Shown here in pieces: positions 24,852 through 37,900 of a DNA stretch of 64,000 bases. Position 1 is the stretch's first letter, and the number at the start of each line of letters is the position of its first letter. The position numbers and the translations under genes were made by a program. The notes beneath the pieces were generated by a model. That model did no database searches, had not been told where the DNA came from, and saw only the letters and a list, made by a program, of their open reading frames with translations. Location: NCBI GenBank assembly GCA_004009845.1, contig RMBW01000073.1:150500-214499 (forward strand). Reading direction: 5' to 3'. This DNA is from Davidsoniella eucalypti (lineage: Eukaryota; Ascomycota; Sordariomycetes; Microascales; Ceratocystidaceae).

Positions 24852-25797
24852 ATGTGTAAGCGACGGCGTATATAGAAACAATCAACCCCGCTACGTACCA
24901 TGAGCTAACCACCTTGAGTACACAGCAGGATACGGCTACGGCGATGATGGCGGTGGTTTCGTTCACGGAGGTTCACAGTCGCAAGGTGGCCAAAGTGGCC
25001 AAGAGAAGGTAAACTAAGCAACCCCTCTCCTCTGAGGCCAATCGAATCTGATAATGACCTGCCTTCCATAGGGCTACGCTCGTGACTCCTTAAGACCCGT
25101 CACGATCAAGCAGATTCTTGACTGTGAAGAAGTTCAAATGGGCGCCAACAGTGACTTCCGCATCGACGGCGAGACAGTGACACAGCTGACATTTGTCGCG
25201 CAAATTCGCCAATACACACGTCAAAACACAGCTGAGCTATTCCATCTCGACGACGGCACCTCGATGATTGACGCCAAGAAGTTTCTCTCATCCACAGAAA
25301 CCAACGGTGACGATGGTGCTGCCGAGAGCTCTCCCGCATGGGAAACCGGCTCTTGGGTCCGTGCCTATGGCCGCGTCAAGGTCTTCAGTGGCAAGCGCAG
25401 CATCAATCTCCATGTTGTCCGCCCCGTCCAGTCCTACAACGAGGTGAACTACCATTTGCTAGAAGCCACCATGGTCCACATGTACTATCAACGACTGGCT
25501 GCTGCAAACGGCGGCTCTACTGGCGGCACAGGCATGTTTGTGGATGGTAGCGATTCGCATATGGGCGGCTACAATGACTTCGATAGCAAGCTAGAAGGCA
25601 TTAGCCCACAAGCAAAGAAACTAGCCAAGGCCTTCATGACGCTACCGAGACAAACGGATGGCTACCGGATTGAATTTCTTGCTTCAACTGCGGGCATCGA
25701 TGTAAATACAGCTATGAACCTAGCTGGAGAGTTGGTCACGCAGGGCCTGATTTATTCCACGCTGGACGATCAGACTTTCGATGTTCTAGACTTCTAA
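24852..25797 (+). CDS. RPA2: Replication protein A 32-kDa subunit
   Basis: Three exons: 24852-24855, 24926-25008 and 25072-25797, giving 270 aa, the usual size. The first coding exon is only ATGT. Its donor is GTAAGC and the matching acceptor CACAG at 24925 gives ATG TCA GGA TAC in frame. A CTAAC branch site lies about 20 bp before that acceptor. The product is the middle subunit of the RPA single-stranded DNA-binding trimer, needed for replication, repair and recombination in the nucleus. A Gly/Ser/Gln-rich N-terminus, the phosphorylated region in homologues, comes first. An OB fold follows from about residue 35 (DSLRPVTIKQIL) to 165. A C-terminal winged helix (about 200-270) ends in DDQTFDVLDF. 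Upstream ACGCG motifs suggest cell-cycle control. Confidence 0.94.
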
Positions 25798-26976
25798 TTT
25801 ATCTACAAGTAAACTGGTATACGTACTGAAAGAGTTTAACTACTAGCCGGTAGACTATTAAGTAATTGCATGTAATATATAAACAACATGATACCTCGCA
25901 TTAACCTATATACAATAGAAGTCAGCTAGCTGCTCATGGTTCTTTGAAAGCAGTAACAACGTTAAACACCATCATATCCAATGAACACATGCTTTCATAC
26001 AACACTAAACTCACTAATACATGCAATGTGTAGCTTTTCAGTCAAATATCTTGTTACTTTTTACTCGCAATTTACATTGGCACAAACGATCATGTTAGTT
26101 GAGAATGGCAGTTTCAGGTCATATTAATATACTCTATTATAATGGAAAAGACGACGCAAATACGTGTTACCAATAAGGAAATAGCCAAAGGGTAAGTAAT
26201 GACAAGAGAGAAGGATGAAAACATGACGAAATATACTGTAAGAAAAGTAAATCACCATTTATTGCTGAACCGTGAACCGTATGCATCTGAATGCCTATAA
26301 CCACCTTGTCCAAGACTTGAATTTATAAATTAGGGAAATCCCCAAACCAAATAGAATATAAGAGAGAAAAAAAACAAGTGAAAACAGTCCATTTAGAAAA
26401 ATGAAGACCAATCAACTAGATTGTGTATGTATACATGAAAATGAAACCCGGATATGCAAACGACAGTACAAGTCTTTGAATGGGATAATCTAACCATGCT
26501 AGAATCGATAAGACAAAAAAGGAAAGAAAAAAAACAACAAACAAAGTATAAAATGATGTGACTGTAGTATGAAGTTATCTGCCCATGGATGAAAAACCAG
26601 ACGGCAGAATAAGCCAAAAGTCTTTTAGTGTAAGGAGAAATGAAATAGATAAGGGAACTCCGTAGCGGTCGTTTATGAGGGCGAATGCGAGCAATGAAAA
26701 GCTAATGCAAAGCTGAAAGGAAAAGAGAAAGAAAGGAAATATATAAACACGCTGCGGGTGGACTGAAACCGAGTAGAAGATTGCTCTTCTTGTGCGTCTC
26801 CTATCACCAGCAATGGGAGAAAGACATAGGCACATATGAATGCTGTAATCAAAACAAATATGAAGAAGTGTGAAAGGGGGGACAATAAAAGGAGTAAGGT
26901 TCAAAAGAGATACCAAGTAATAGGTATCGTAAAGAGAATAGAAGCGGTAAATGGAAGGGGGAAGAATAGAAGGTGT
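25798..26976. other. Convergent intergenic region RPA2 / acetyltransferase
   Basis: Both flanking genes end here. I see only their 3' flanks, AT-rich DNA, and pyrimidine-rich minus-strand frames (26575-26916) whose openness is explained by composition. Confidence 0.45.
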
Positions 26977-28052
26977 TCAGATCTTCTCGTTCAATGTCGA
27001 AGAGCTGCTGTGAGAAGACGTCGTGCCAACGGGCTCGCGGACCATGGCAGTCAGCAACACGCTACGGTCTTCGCCGAAGCGGATCTCTTCTTGGGCCTTG
27101 AAGCCGAACTTTTCGTAGTAGATAGTGTTGGATGGAGAAGATGACTCCAAGTACATGGGCTTGCCCTCACGATCAGCCTAGATTAGGTATGTTAGTGGCA
27201 CGATATGGGACCAGGATATATAGAAGATAAACTTACTTGTTCGATCATGTCGCGCAGTAGGCGAGAAGCATAACCCTTGCGACGGCCGGACGTCTTGGTA
27301 CCCAGGTATATGAGATAGTAGCAGTCGTTATCACGCTCACGCATGACACGCTTCTTGACGTCGTGAAGGGTGGGCAGAATCTCCTTGTAGTAGCGCTTCT
27401 TGCACTCGGGCGACAGCATGAAGTTGAGTTTCCACAGACCGGAGCGTAGGGTGGTAGTCCAGTGATCAGCATAGTCTCCAGGGCAGGTCCACATGGCAAT
27501 GCTATCATAGTCATCACCGAGCGATACGACTTTGCCAGTCAACAGGTAGCAGTTGGAGATGAGCTTCATCATTTCCGAGTGCATCTTCCATAGGCCATTG
27601 GATGAGCGATCCTTGACATCAGGCGCATCAACCAGATAGCGGCTTAGATCATCATCGGCAAAGGCAAGAGACAGAGTGTTTCCAACATGCTTGGCATCCT
27701 TACGAGACAGGACGCGAGGTTGTAGTCTATGGCTCTCAGGCAGTAGAGACTCGACAGTTGGAGGCTTGAGCCGAGGCAACTTGGCGTCGACAATAGTAGA
27801 AGCGCTAGAATCGACACGAGTCATGTGCGGTCTCTGGACGATAGAACTGGGGGCCAAGCTAGATGTTGAAGACTGAGGCGTTGACACGGCTGATGACGGT
27901 GCAGAGAATATCGAACATTGTGACGATGCAGAAGAAGTGATGATGGTAGGGGTAGGGGAGGAGGATGGAGAGTTCTGGTGGAAAGACATCTTGGAACGGA
28001 TCTTGTCAAAGATCGACGAGTCGGGGAACTTGGTAGACATAGTTAGTATCAT
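26977..28052 (-). CDS. GNAT-family N-acetyltransferase, substrate unknown
   Basis: Two exons, 28052-27237 and 27177-26977, are separated by a 59-bp GTAAGT...TAG intron, giving 338 aa. A start at 28040 (MSTKFPDSS) would give 334 aa, and both ATGs have A at -3. The first 110 residues are Ser/Thr/Pro-rich and probably disordered. The rest is a GNAT fold that transfers an acetyl group from acetyl-CoA. The acetyl-CoA-binding motif A is the stretch TSGRRKGYASRLLRDMIEQ (about residues 254-272), placed right before the intron. The fold closes with NTIYYEKFGF in exon 2, the usual beta5-alpha4 region. The substrate cannot be inferred; similar fungal proteins are usually left as acyl-CoA N-acyltransferases. 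A TATA box lies about 80 bp upstream. Confidence 0.9.
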
Positions 28053-28132
28053 GGTAGTCGAGTAGCTATAATGCAGAAAAGAAACAGCGCAGAGGAATGG
28101 AGTAGATGGGAAAAGGTTCAAGAGACAAGCGA

Positions 28133-28140
28133 TATTTATA
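28133..28140 (-). promoter_or_regulatory. TATA box of the acetyltransferase gene
   Basis: TATAAATA on the minus strand lies 81-88 bp upstream of the first ATG (28052), a plausible distance for a fungal Pol II promoter. Confidence 0.5.
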
Positions 28141-28216
28141 AAGATGCAGATTCGACTGCTTTATACCAAGGGCATCATGTTCCGAGAACCAAAACAATGA
28201 AGTCCTAGATAAAACC

Positions 28217-28910
28217 ATGCTGCAAAACAGAAGAAATGATACAACAGAGGCCTCTTCGAGTTTCCAAGACCTAACGAAAGCCAAGGCTGCTAAGGAAAAG
28301 AAAACTGCAGCGATGCTCTGTGCCAGCTCATAACTTCGCTATAGGCAAAGTAGACCGTCCGGTGGCTCATTTCCATTCTATGGAGCTGCACAGCAAGGCG
28401 GTAACCCTGTTCGTTTTGGATCTTCTAATTGTATCGAGCACCTTGCCGTCTACAACGAACAAAACGATCGCCTCGAAAGATTGTGGTTCTCGCAAAGGCT
28501 AGAGCGCGGTTATGATGCGATACAATTACATGACGCCATGAACGAAGATGGGTGAGCTCATACAAGGCAATGCCAGAAGTCTGGAATTCAATGTGCAAAA
28601 GCAACGTCAAGTTGCTCTCGAGGTCGAGCAAATGGCAAGGGTATGTGTGGTATATTTCATAAACCAAAGAAAAAAGGAGGGAGCTCTTTATGGGCATTCT
28701 CAGAGATAAGGTGTATTCAAATCAGAGGATGCCCTCCAAATCAAGCATCGGGGCTTTGATTATAAAATAAGAAGATAATCTTTTTTATCAGGCGGCATGT
28801 GCGGAGCTTTGTTTGAGGAAAAAAAGAAGAAAAAAGAAACACAAAAGGCCAGCGCAATTCAGTATGCCGAAGTCAGGCAGCAAGGCCTAATAGAAAGGGG
28901 AAAAAGATAA
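28217..28910 (+). pseudogene. Possible decayed gene, unknown product
   Basis: The region is divergent from the acetyltransferase. One plus-strand frame runs from the ATG at 28217 to 28555 with a single internal stop at 28331. It includes HLAVYNEQNDRLERLWFSQR, which looks like a real helical protein segment. A one-base shift at GATGGG (28549-28552) would let it continue as GELIQGNARSLEFNVQKQRQ and on to the stop at 28908, with two more stops (28707, 28776). CTCATAAC...TATAG before 28345 resembles an intron 3' end, but no matching donor was found. I do not recognise the protein. It is either a dead gene, an untypical intron-containing gene, or chance. Confidence 0.28.
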
Positions 28911-31900
28911 AATCGACTTATTTAAGACCAAAACCCAAAGCAAGAAGGCTGAACATCATCCACTGACTCATCCTTTGTATGCCTTGGGAACAAGAGATGT
29001 TATGTGTTCAATGAATGTAGTTGGGCTTTGAATGTTTGTCCGCCGTTTTTTGGTTGTAGTACAGGTTGTGTATGAATCAACATCATTTTGTTATAGAATG
29101 AACAAAAAGTGATGAAGCGCACAGTGCAAACACAGTGCTCCTGGCCAGTGAATTGGGTGACAAGACTTACAGACAACAAAACAAATCTTGACTCTCAACT
29201 TTAAACAGGAAGGGCTGATGACTGCATGCCTTGTTTTCCAAGGCGAAACCAGTACTTACTGATGGTGAAATATGAATGTGAATACGCATATAAGAGATAT
29301 AACTCACTGTAAAGTTTTCTAGTCGGTCGAACTAAAAAGAAAATATATATAGCGAAACTGTTGTCGCCTAGCAAAAGAAAGTACAGAATGTAAAACGTGG
29401 AAGCGAAGAGTTCTAACTGGCTGGAAATATTAGCATCTCAAGTCTGTACATACATTTCGCCAGCTCAACCAGTAGCGAAAACTCGCTGGCTGAAGTGACA
29501 AAAGTCTCAGGCCGTAAGTGATAATTCACGGTAGACTCACTTCGAATGACAACTCCAACACGGGGTAATGAGAGAATCAGGTTGGTAGCAGAAACCTATG
29601 CTGTACTCCACGTGTTAGTCGATATCGTCTAACACATGAAATCTGCGTCTTTACCCCCCCAAAGCTTTGTCGTCAAGACGCCCAATAGACTGCTGCAAGA
29701 GCACAGAAAACCAGACGATTGGCGATTGGATCTTGGATCCAGATTAGGAAATATGTCGAACTTACAGATTAATAAAGGAATGTGACTCAATTGGTCTATT
29801 GAGATTTGGAGGCAAAGAATGTGCGTATCAAGACGTATAACGAATGTTGGATCCTCTTGAATGGGTTGCCGGAATAAACGAGTATCGACTACTCTAGTAT
29901 AGTGCTTAAGTCTTGGGTATATGAAGATCTTGGATAATCAGCGAGCACGAGATGCTTTGTTGACTGTGTCGTAGTCGTTTGGAAAACAGAAAGTAGCAAG
30001 GCAGTCTACAGAGACTTTGGTAGTTGCTTTTTGTGTGCCGGTGGGCAGCTGATAACAATTTCAGATTCCAATGTGGGAAGATAGAGGAAGTCGATAAGTG
30101 TACTGCCGCATTAATTATTATGTGTAGTAATGAAGGGAAACAGAAGAGAAGACTAAGAAAAGAGCGGTGATAGGCTTGACGTCGGAAGAGAAGTTAAAAA
30201 TAATATGATTAAAAATAAAAAGACAGTCTAGAAGATAAATCAAGAGAAACGTTGACAAGTGACAAAAGAGAATGACAAAATCAAAGTGGTGAAGAGGGAA
30301 ACGATATAGTTCTTATATCGAAAATGGCCTCGACTTTCATAGCATATAATATAAAATCGCCTTATTAACTGTTTCGCGATAATTATTATCAAGCTTTAAT
30401 TACCTAATCAGGTAGCCCCCCCATACATTATATACCCTGGTTGATATCCTATATGAACAAGTATACATACACCCCTATGATACTTTACTTCTCTTGCTCC
30501 AGGCTTCGTCTTAGTACATACTTGCTATGTCTATCCGGGTCCTGATATTCAGAAATTCTACAACTATAAGTCATGATGCTATCTAATGGTGTAATGTAGT
30601 ATTCGTGTGAAGTATATAGTGTTTCGAAATATTGGTGCTCTCTAACAAAAGAAGAATGAGAAAAAAATGGGATTGTCCTTTCTCTAGTTCCTCCTACAGA
30701 TAATATCTTGCATACGAGTAACATAAAATGCCAATCAAAAGTGAAGTACATAGGTAGATCTCAAGTGAAATCAGGGACGCCTAGTCCAATTTTTGGCCTT
30801 TTGCTGTTACCAAAGGTCTGTTTCCCTCCATCTCTATAACCTTGTATATCTTCTCTAAACCATGTTCACGTATATTTCTCTATGCCATTATTTTCCACAC
30901 TTGGTAGGGCCTTCTATGCTTTGATTCTTTTTTTTTTTTTTTTCATCATCCGTTTTTAGCTACGCCCCCCTCCCCTTATTCGTCCAGGATCATGGCAGCT
31001 CTTACCGTCCCTTTCCTTCGGGCCCAATAGCTTAGGATGGATGCATACCACACGCTCGGCATAGTTGTTTGAAGCTAGAATCTCGGACGGCTAGATACGT
31101 ACCCATCTCTGAGCAGAACCAAAGCTTACCAACATAATGCAAAGAACAAAGACGGGTTCCATTCTTGCTTGCTATCCATATTCCCATTGCTTGGGAGCTG
31201 CAATTCCAATATCATTCGACCTTGGTGTGTACATGTATATCATCCATGTAATCAACACATTCTGTATCTGGATGTCCCTCTTCTTCCGAGCAATACACAA
31301 CTTGATCAAAAGCCGACTCTACCGATAGAGCTAAATCGAGACTTGTGGCATATAAGCTTGGATGTTTATACATACTCTTTGTAGATTCCCATGTGTATCT
31401 GGTAGATTCTTGGGACTAAAGTCCTCAACTTCGTGGATTGCTATCTTGATAGTCTAGATGGTTATCTTTGAAATATCGTCAAGCTAACAAATAGCCATGC
31501 TTTTATGTTTACCAATATGCATAGTTAGGGTCTAGCAGCGACAGGGTTACATAAACGGCATGGGCAAAATGGGAACATGTAAACTATGTATATCCTAGTA
31601 TACATGAACCACGCGCTCCAGCCTCAGATATTTTGCTTGAAAACCCCTTTTGAGGCTATGCGTTTCCTTGTTTCCTGAAAAAAAAACAATGGCCTAATTC
31701 TCTCTCTCCAATCATTTCAATATCAGGTTCAAGTAGGCTAAGCAAGCCCCCAACTTAAGGCTCTCGACGGTAAGGCGTAGTAGCCCTTTCCTTCGTGAAG
31801 TTCTAGCTTCGTGAAGAGAAAGACATGCTGTCATGGAGTATTCCAAGCCAATCAACTAGTATCCTAGCTACTGGCCATTTTCAGTGCCTTGATATTCCTT

Positions 31901-34900
31901 TCCTTTCGCATAGCATTCATGTCGGTGCGATTCTGCAACTCTAGACATCGGCTAAATCTTTGTTCCATTTTCTTTTCGCTAGACATATTTACCCTTGTCA
32001 TTCTACAAGAGTTCTATGCCTTGTGTGCATAGGCCTCTCTTCCGATTTCTCTTCCTTTGTTAAATAGAGTGTACTGCCTTACTTTACTTTGTCATCGCCG
32101 AGTATAGCTCTATAATCGTATCCTGAAGGCTAGACGACTATGCTACTGGCTGGTTTAATAGTTATGGGCCACGGCCAATCATAGAGCTATATGAGGCTGC
32201 CTAACTAAACACTGGCCAACTGTTCCATTCCAGCTGGCTAGAGCTATCAGCTTTGTCTAGATCAGGACAGGCTGTAGCTTGAGTGTGAATAAGAAATACT
32301 TGCTTTGTTTTAGTTCACGGACCAGAATTATTGATCCTATCTTTCTTTATGATTGTTCAAGTATCTAGTATCAACAAGATATATCACCTTTTTTTTTGCT
32401 GATATCCTCCCTTACATCATTTTTTATTCCAATATTTCCTACTCGCGACCTATAATTCTCAAAAATGAAAGAGAAAAGAGAAAAAAAAGTACATGCAAAT
32501 TTGGATGATATAGGGTTAAATGGTCAGGCATCTTATATCTTCTACAGATATGTCCTGGTTAAATGAATGCTAGTTTGGAAAGAACAGTGTATAAAACCGC
32601 ACAGGTCTACTATTACACTGTATCGTAATTGAATATCTCCATCATACCACTGATATTGCTATGTTAATTTGTGGAAACGTATGATATGAATCCCGATCGA
32701 TTTGATAATTCCAAGGCGGCAGAACAATGCTTCCAATGAATTGTTCCCTATGTGTATGCCTTGACGAACACGATGATAGACACTAGATATAATAAGATCA
32801 TCTCCGGTAGTAACCAAGGCATGGGCTAGTAAACCTGCCTCCTAGCTTGGATAAATAACGCCTAGCCTTGTTGATTGTCTCTGCGGGAAGCTTTGCGGGA
32901 AACTAGACCGCGAGAACGAAGTATGTGAACCAGATCCCAAACCATCACAGAAGCAGGAGATAAGTAAATAATATTTATCTGTAGTTCCATGCCCAAAAAT
33001 AAAAGCCAATCAGATTTCGCTTCTTCGTTCCCGGAACTAAACTGACGGATCACCGGGCAAGGTTGTTAGTCCATGTCAGGCTAGATCGATCATTGATTGA
33101 CCTGATAAAAAAAACCTGGCTTGAACGCTATTCAGCTTTCAGTCCTGTGGTTGGCTGGCAGATGGCTTCCGTCAGTCGGTACCTCGCGGCTGGGTGACAT
33201 CTTTGTTTTTGATCACATCTACATACATATCTGTAGGCCTAGGAGACGTAGGGGGGTGGTTGAATGAATAGATGCCCAGAAAGGCATACTAACAAACGCG
33301 CAAGTTCTGCCATTGTTTTATGTATTGATTATCCCGTCTTTAAGCCGCAATTGGCCAAATATATCCAAACAAAATAAATACAACTAACGTACAACTTGGT
33401 ATACTTCCTCAAGCCACCTATGACGATTGCGCTAGCACTGCTAGCTATAAAACTTACGACGTTCATGTTTCCAGAAATGGCCATATGCATATCGGAGATG
33501 ATGGCTCTGAGGCCACTATAAAGAAGAAAACCTACATACAATATATACGTATATATTTTGTTAAAACATCTTTAATAATTGGGATATTTACGAATATATG
33601 CACGTTAATTCAAACTCCTTGCATTCTTCAACGAAAAATGCAACCTAGTTTTTAGAGTATCTGTACACATGTTATCTCTCTCCAAATTAGAGCCCAAAAG
33701 ATTCAGACTTGTTTTCAAAGCCGGTACCAATCGTATATTACTATCTTTACGCGTCGTCTGGCTATCCTCGCTCTGTCTTTTGCTGTAGTTAGAGACACAA
33801 AAGACCTTTCTTGGCCGGCTAAGCTCCCGCTTGCTAGGCTATGCTTGCCTTCTAGCTATGCTAACTCAAGAGTAGCCTTTGTGACAGACAGCTTGGTAAT
33901 TATCGTGGTGTGGTGTACCCCATGTCACCGGGACTTTGATCCGTATGGTTCTCCCCCAGGAAGGGGATTCTTTAATTAGCGTCGTTCTCCTAGACTAAGT
34001 ATTTCTTTATTTCTCCGTGTAGTCTGGAAACAAAGAAGAAGGAAAATAAGAAATGCCTACATTGTTTACCTGCCATCTCATCATGATGTCGTCGTAAGTC
34101 AAGTCATCATAGTTTCATTTCTTTGCAATACTGATGCACAGTAAATTATCTCGGGCTCACAAGGCCTTCCGGAAAAATTACTACACAGCGGCAATCAAGT
34201 AACAATCCATCGTCTCGTATATGATAGATAAAAGTCAATGCCACATATAAGTATCAAGAGAAAAAGAAAAAGAAAAAAAAACACTACATGGTGAAACAAC
34301 AGAAGAGAAAGTAGAAAAAATGCCCAATACAGACAGTCAGCTTCTTAATGGGGATGCTCTGAGTTGTCGCTGTGAGGCTCCGTCTTTTGAAGCCACTGAA
34401 GACGATGCTGTCTTCTAGGGTTTTATTGCCCTTCCTTTTTCCGCTCTGGCTTTATAGGAATGGATCGACGCACCGGGTGCCCGGAGTGCTGGGCCCGATA
34501 TGAGAAGATACAGCTTAGCTGACCATGCCCCTGCACGTTGATGTTTTAGGGCCATAGTTGTACTGTACAACTAGTTGACAGGCATGTTTTGGCGTTGTTG
34601 ACAACTAGTGTCAAATCAAGCTTGTTTTTTTTCGTGTCTTTTTGAAACTGCATACATCTTGTTCAAGAGACTTCCAACACGAGCCGGTGGCAGATACATA
34701 GTAGCATCATTCTTCTCTCATTGGGTCACAATACTGTATATCTGAGCACAAAACTAGTAAGAAACAACAGATACAGGCATTGAAACTCGGTATTGACAGA
34801 TAGCCCGGTCAATGTCACATTGGAAAACGTTAGGATATCTCCGCGGCTTCTGTGAACCAGACTTGTGAATTGTTCTTTTCCACTGCTACCTCGGTTGCCA

Positions 34901-34986
34901 GACGTCTTTTATTGGTCGTCCTATAATGGCTAGGAATTGTACAAGTATATTGTTCTATCGTTCTTAGTCCCCTGAGGCAGCATAAT
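28911..34986. other. Gene-poor DNA, nothing supported
   Basis: There are no motif-bearing frames. A long T run near 30928-30945 and stretches of AT-rich low-complexity sequence are the only visible structures. Short frames, such as minus 30485-30751, look like chance. Confidence 0.45.
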
Positions 34987-37900
34987 TTGGTACACCTTTG
35001 CCCTTTGTCCAGCCCCTTCCTCTCTTCTATAGCTTTTCCTTATTCTATACCTGATTCATGCCCGAAGAGAGCTGATCCAGATACCTGGTATTACGTATTG
35101 GGCTTTTATCCCCCCAAAGCTATCGTTATGCTTGGTTTATACCTAGTATGCATTGTTTTTAGGCTTCTAGAGTCTAGTTTGCTTCACCGTAAACAGCGTC
35201 CCTTGCGCCTTTGGGGCTTAACTGGCATACTCAATCCTCAATATGTATTTAGAGGGGGGGGGGGTAATAAAATGTGGCGTGCTGTCTCAATATTTTTGGG
35301 CGCAGAAACGAATAGTAATCTTCATGGCCCCTAAGGTACCGATGAGATTACATGTGCTATAGTCGTCTGTAACAAAACATCAATAGTAAATACTGCACCT
35401 ACAAGACCCTGCAATGCATCGAACGATAGAGACGGAGGTTAATTACTACTGCTGTGCATCAGGTATTATCTTCACGTCGACAATACGTAGCAATGGATGT
35501 CTATATTTGGTATGCGGCATTCTACACGACCGAGAATGGTCAGAGGGAGAAACAATGGTATTAGTTCTTCTTGGAGGCCAAGGCGGCTACGAGCAGCTGA
35601 ACAAAACCTAGACAAAAGAAAATCGCCTTATAATATGGCCCAAGAGAGTAATAGGCTAACAATTCAATATATTCTTCTTCTTTCCTTTTTGCAGAGAGTT
35701 ATATGATAAGGCCCGACATGATAACGAAAAGAACATGTCTGAAGTGAATTGTCTGTTCAAAGTGTACATTAGATAATCCGGGATAGACTATGGGTAGTGG
35801 AACCAAGGCTTAGTTGTAGGCGAGTGAGACTGCCACCTCACACGTTGCATACTTCTTGCACTGAAGAATGACGTGCTAACAAGAAACTCATAATCAACTA
35901 CCATTTGCTTTTATTTCCACTTCTTGGCTCCCCAGGGCGGTATCATGTATAAATCATACTATTCAGTGTCTTGATGATCTTCTTAATGGCATGATAACAT
36001 TCTTTACAATCGTTGTCTTGGCACTTGTATTTTGCCTTTGTTCTACATCCTCTTCTGCACGTTTGAAAAGATCCCCCTCCCTTAACATTGAGGTACTAGT
36101 AAGGCTTTACCATGCTCAGCAATCGTGGGTTTTATTGGCCATGGATTATTTCACCAGAAGTACCCTTTTTATATTATTTCTCGACAAGGATAGCGCATCA
36201 TACACAATGGTACATACATTATATCAGGCTCAAGTGGTTGTAAGTTAGTAACATAGTCTTCAAGTGAATTGTTTTCTAATGACCGTTAAGGGTCTTGCCA
36301 AGCCTTATCCACCCTAAAATATGCTCTCCTTGGATATTAGATACATACATCATCAGCCCTTAGCAGTGACAGCCTGATAATACATGTAGGCTTTGTTTTC
36401 ATTGCATTATTTCCCGGGTGATGTCAGAAGTAAACTAGTATATATGTCTAAACCTTTGGCTAGGCTGGCTTATCTCCCACTCTTCAAATAAGCTCCAGGA
36501 CTTTGAGCCACATGTATTTCTCCCTCCTGGAATGATTGTATCGCCTTGTATAAAAACCTTTTTACTCGACCCATACATAACTATGTATAAACCGAAATTT
36601 ACATCATATGGCCGCCCATGTAACAATGGTTCATATTGTCTGGCTTGGTCGAATGAATATGTACATAAGTACATACATATTGGGTTCACATGAACAAAGT
36701 GATGAATATTGGATGTATTTCTTGGTCCTGAATTTCTTACATACATCTTTAGATGCCTTAATGATAAGATCATGCTTTGGGTATGTATACTGTATTTTAT
36801 TCTGTATCTGTATATGTATCATGCTTATTCTTGATCAATCATTTAGAATTGAGTCTGATGTCTATACATACCTAGAAAAGATATAAAAGAATTGGTGTGA
36901 CCATACGTAAGTTGTAGTTGTATATTCATATATCACTATGTGTGTGATGTAATCACACGAACCTGCACAGTACTTTTCAAGGTACGGAACCATCTTTTCT
37001 CAGAAGAATGTTGTTTTTCCATTTTCTTTCTACAAGTTTGAAGATGAAAGTCTGTATAGTGTCGGTATGGTCAGTACGTTTACTGCATTAGCCTGTTTAC
37101 CTTGGTTTTTTTTTTCCTTTTTTTGCTTACCTTGATGTCAAGCCACAGCTGAACACGACTTTTGTCTCATGTTCGTTTTTTTCTTTTGTTCTCCTGAGCA
37201 GATCCATATACAAGGAGAAAAAAAAGAAGAAATCATGTATCATGGCTTCTTTAGGGATCTCCTGTCATTTCTTTTGCAATGGCAATAAAGCAATGAGGCA
37301 AAACGAACGGGCTGGTCATTACTACTGACATCACAAGTACAGATGTACAAGTACAGATATACAATAGACCCTAGTAACTCAGTAGAGATAATGCATATGG
37401 TTTATACAACAACATCATGGTACCTGGCTTGTAGATTGGAGAATATCGTCTTGTATTGTCTCATTGTAGTAGCACCGAAGGGATGGATATTGCCGATTGT
37501 CATCCAGGTATCAAACGTAGTTGTCAAAAAGTAAAGAGTAGAAGCTCTCACGGGGAACTAGTATATTTTGAGTACAATATAATCTCTTGACAGGGTTTCT
37601 TACAATCACACTAGTCGCCGATCAATGAAGAGAAACCTAGCTTAGTGCGCTTTGATAAATCCGGTGCTCTGTTTCGCGCTCGCTCAGACCATAATCTTTG
37701 TTGAATGCTTGCTTGGATGGATATTCCTGAACGCATTGTACATGATCACATGAGGGGAGGGGAGTGTGCCACTCCTATCTGCCTATACTAGAAAAATATC
37801 TGAGCATGTACATACATATCCACGTATGATGTATTCTGAGGCCCATATCGGAGAGAATACAACTACAGGAATAAGCTTTGGCTATTTTACCCATGATTCT

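Noticed and set aside
34987..35334. Frame with a segment faintly like the first helix of RTA1-type membrane proteins
   Set aside because: The resemblance covers about 30 residues and does not continue. The C-terminal half contains a G-run translation and no further helices.
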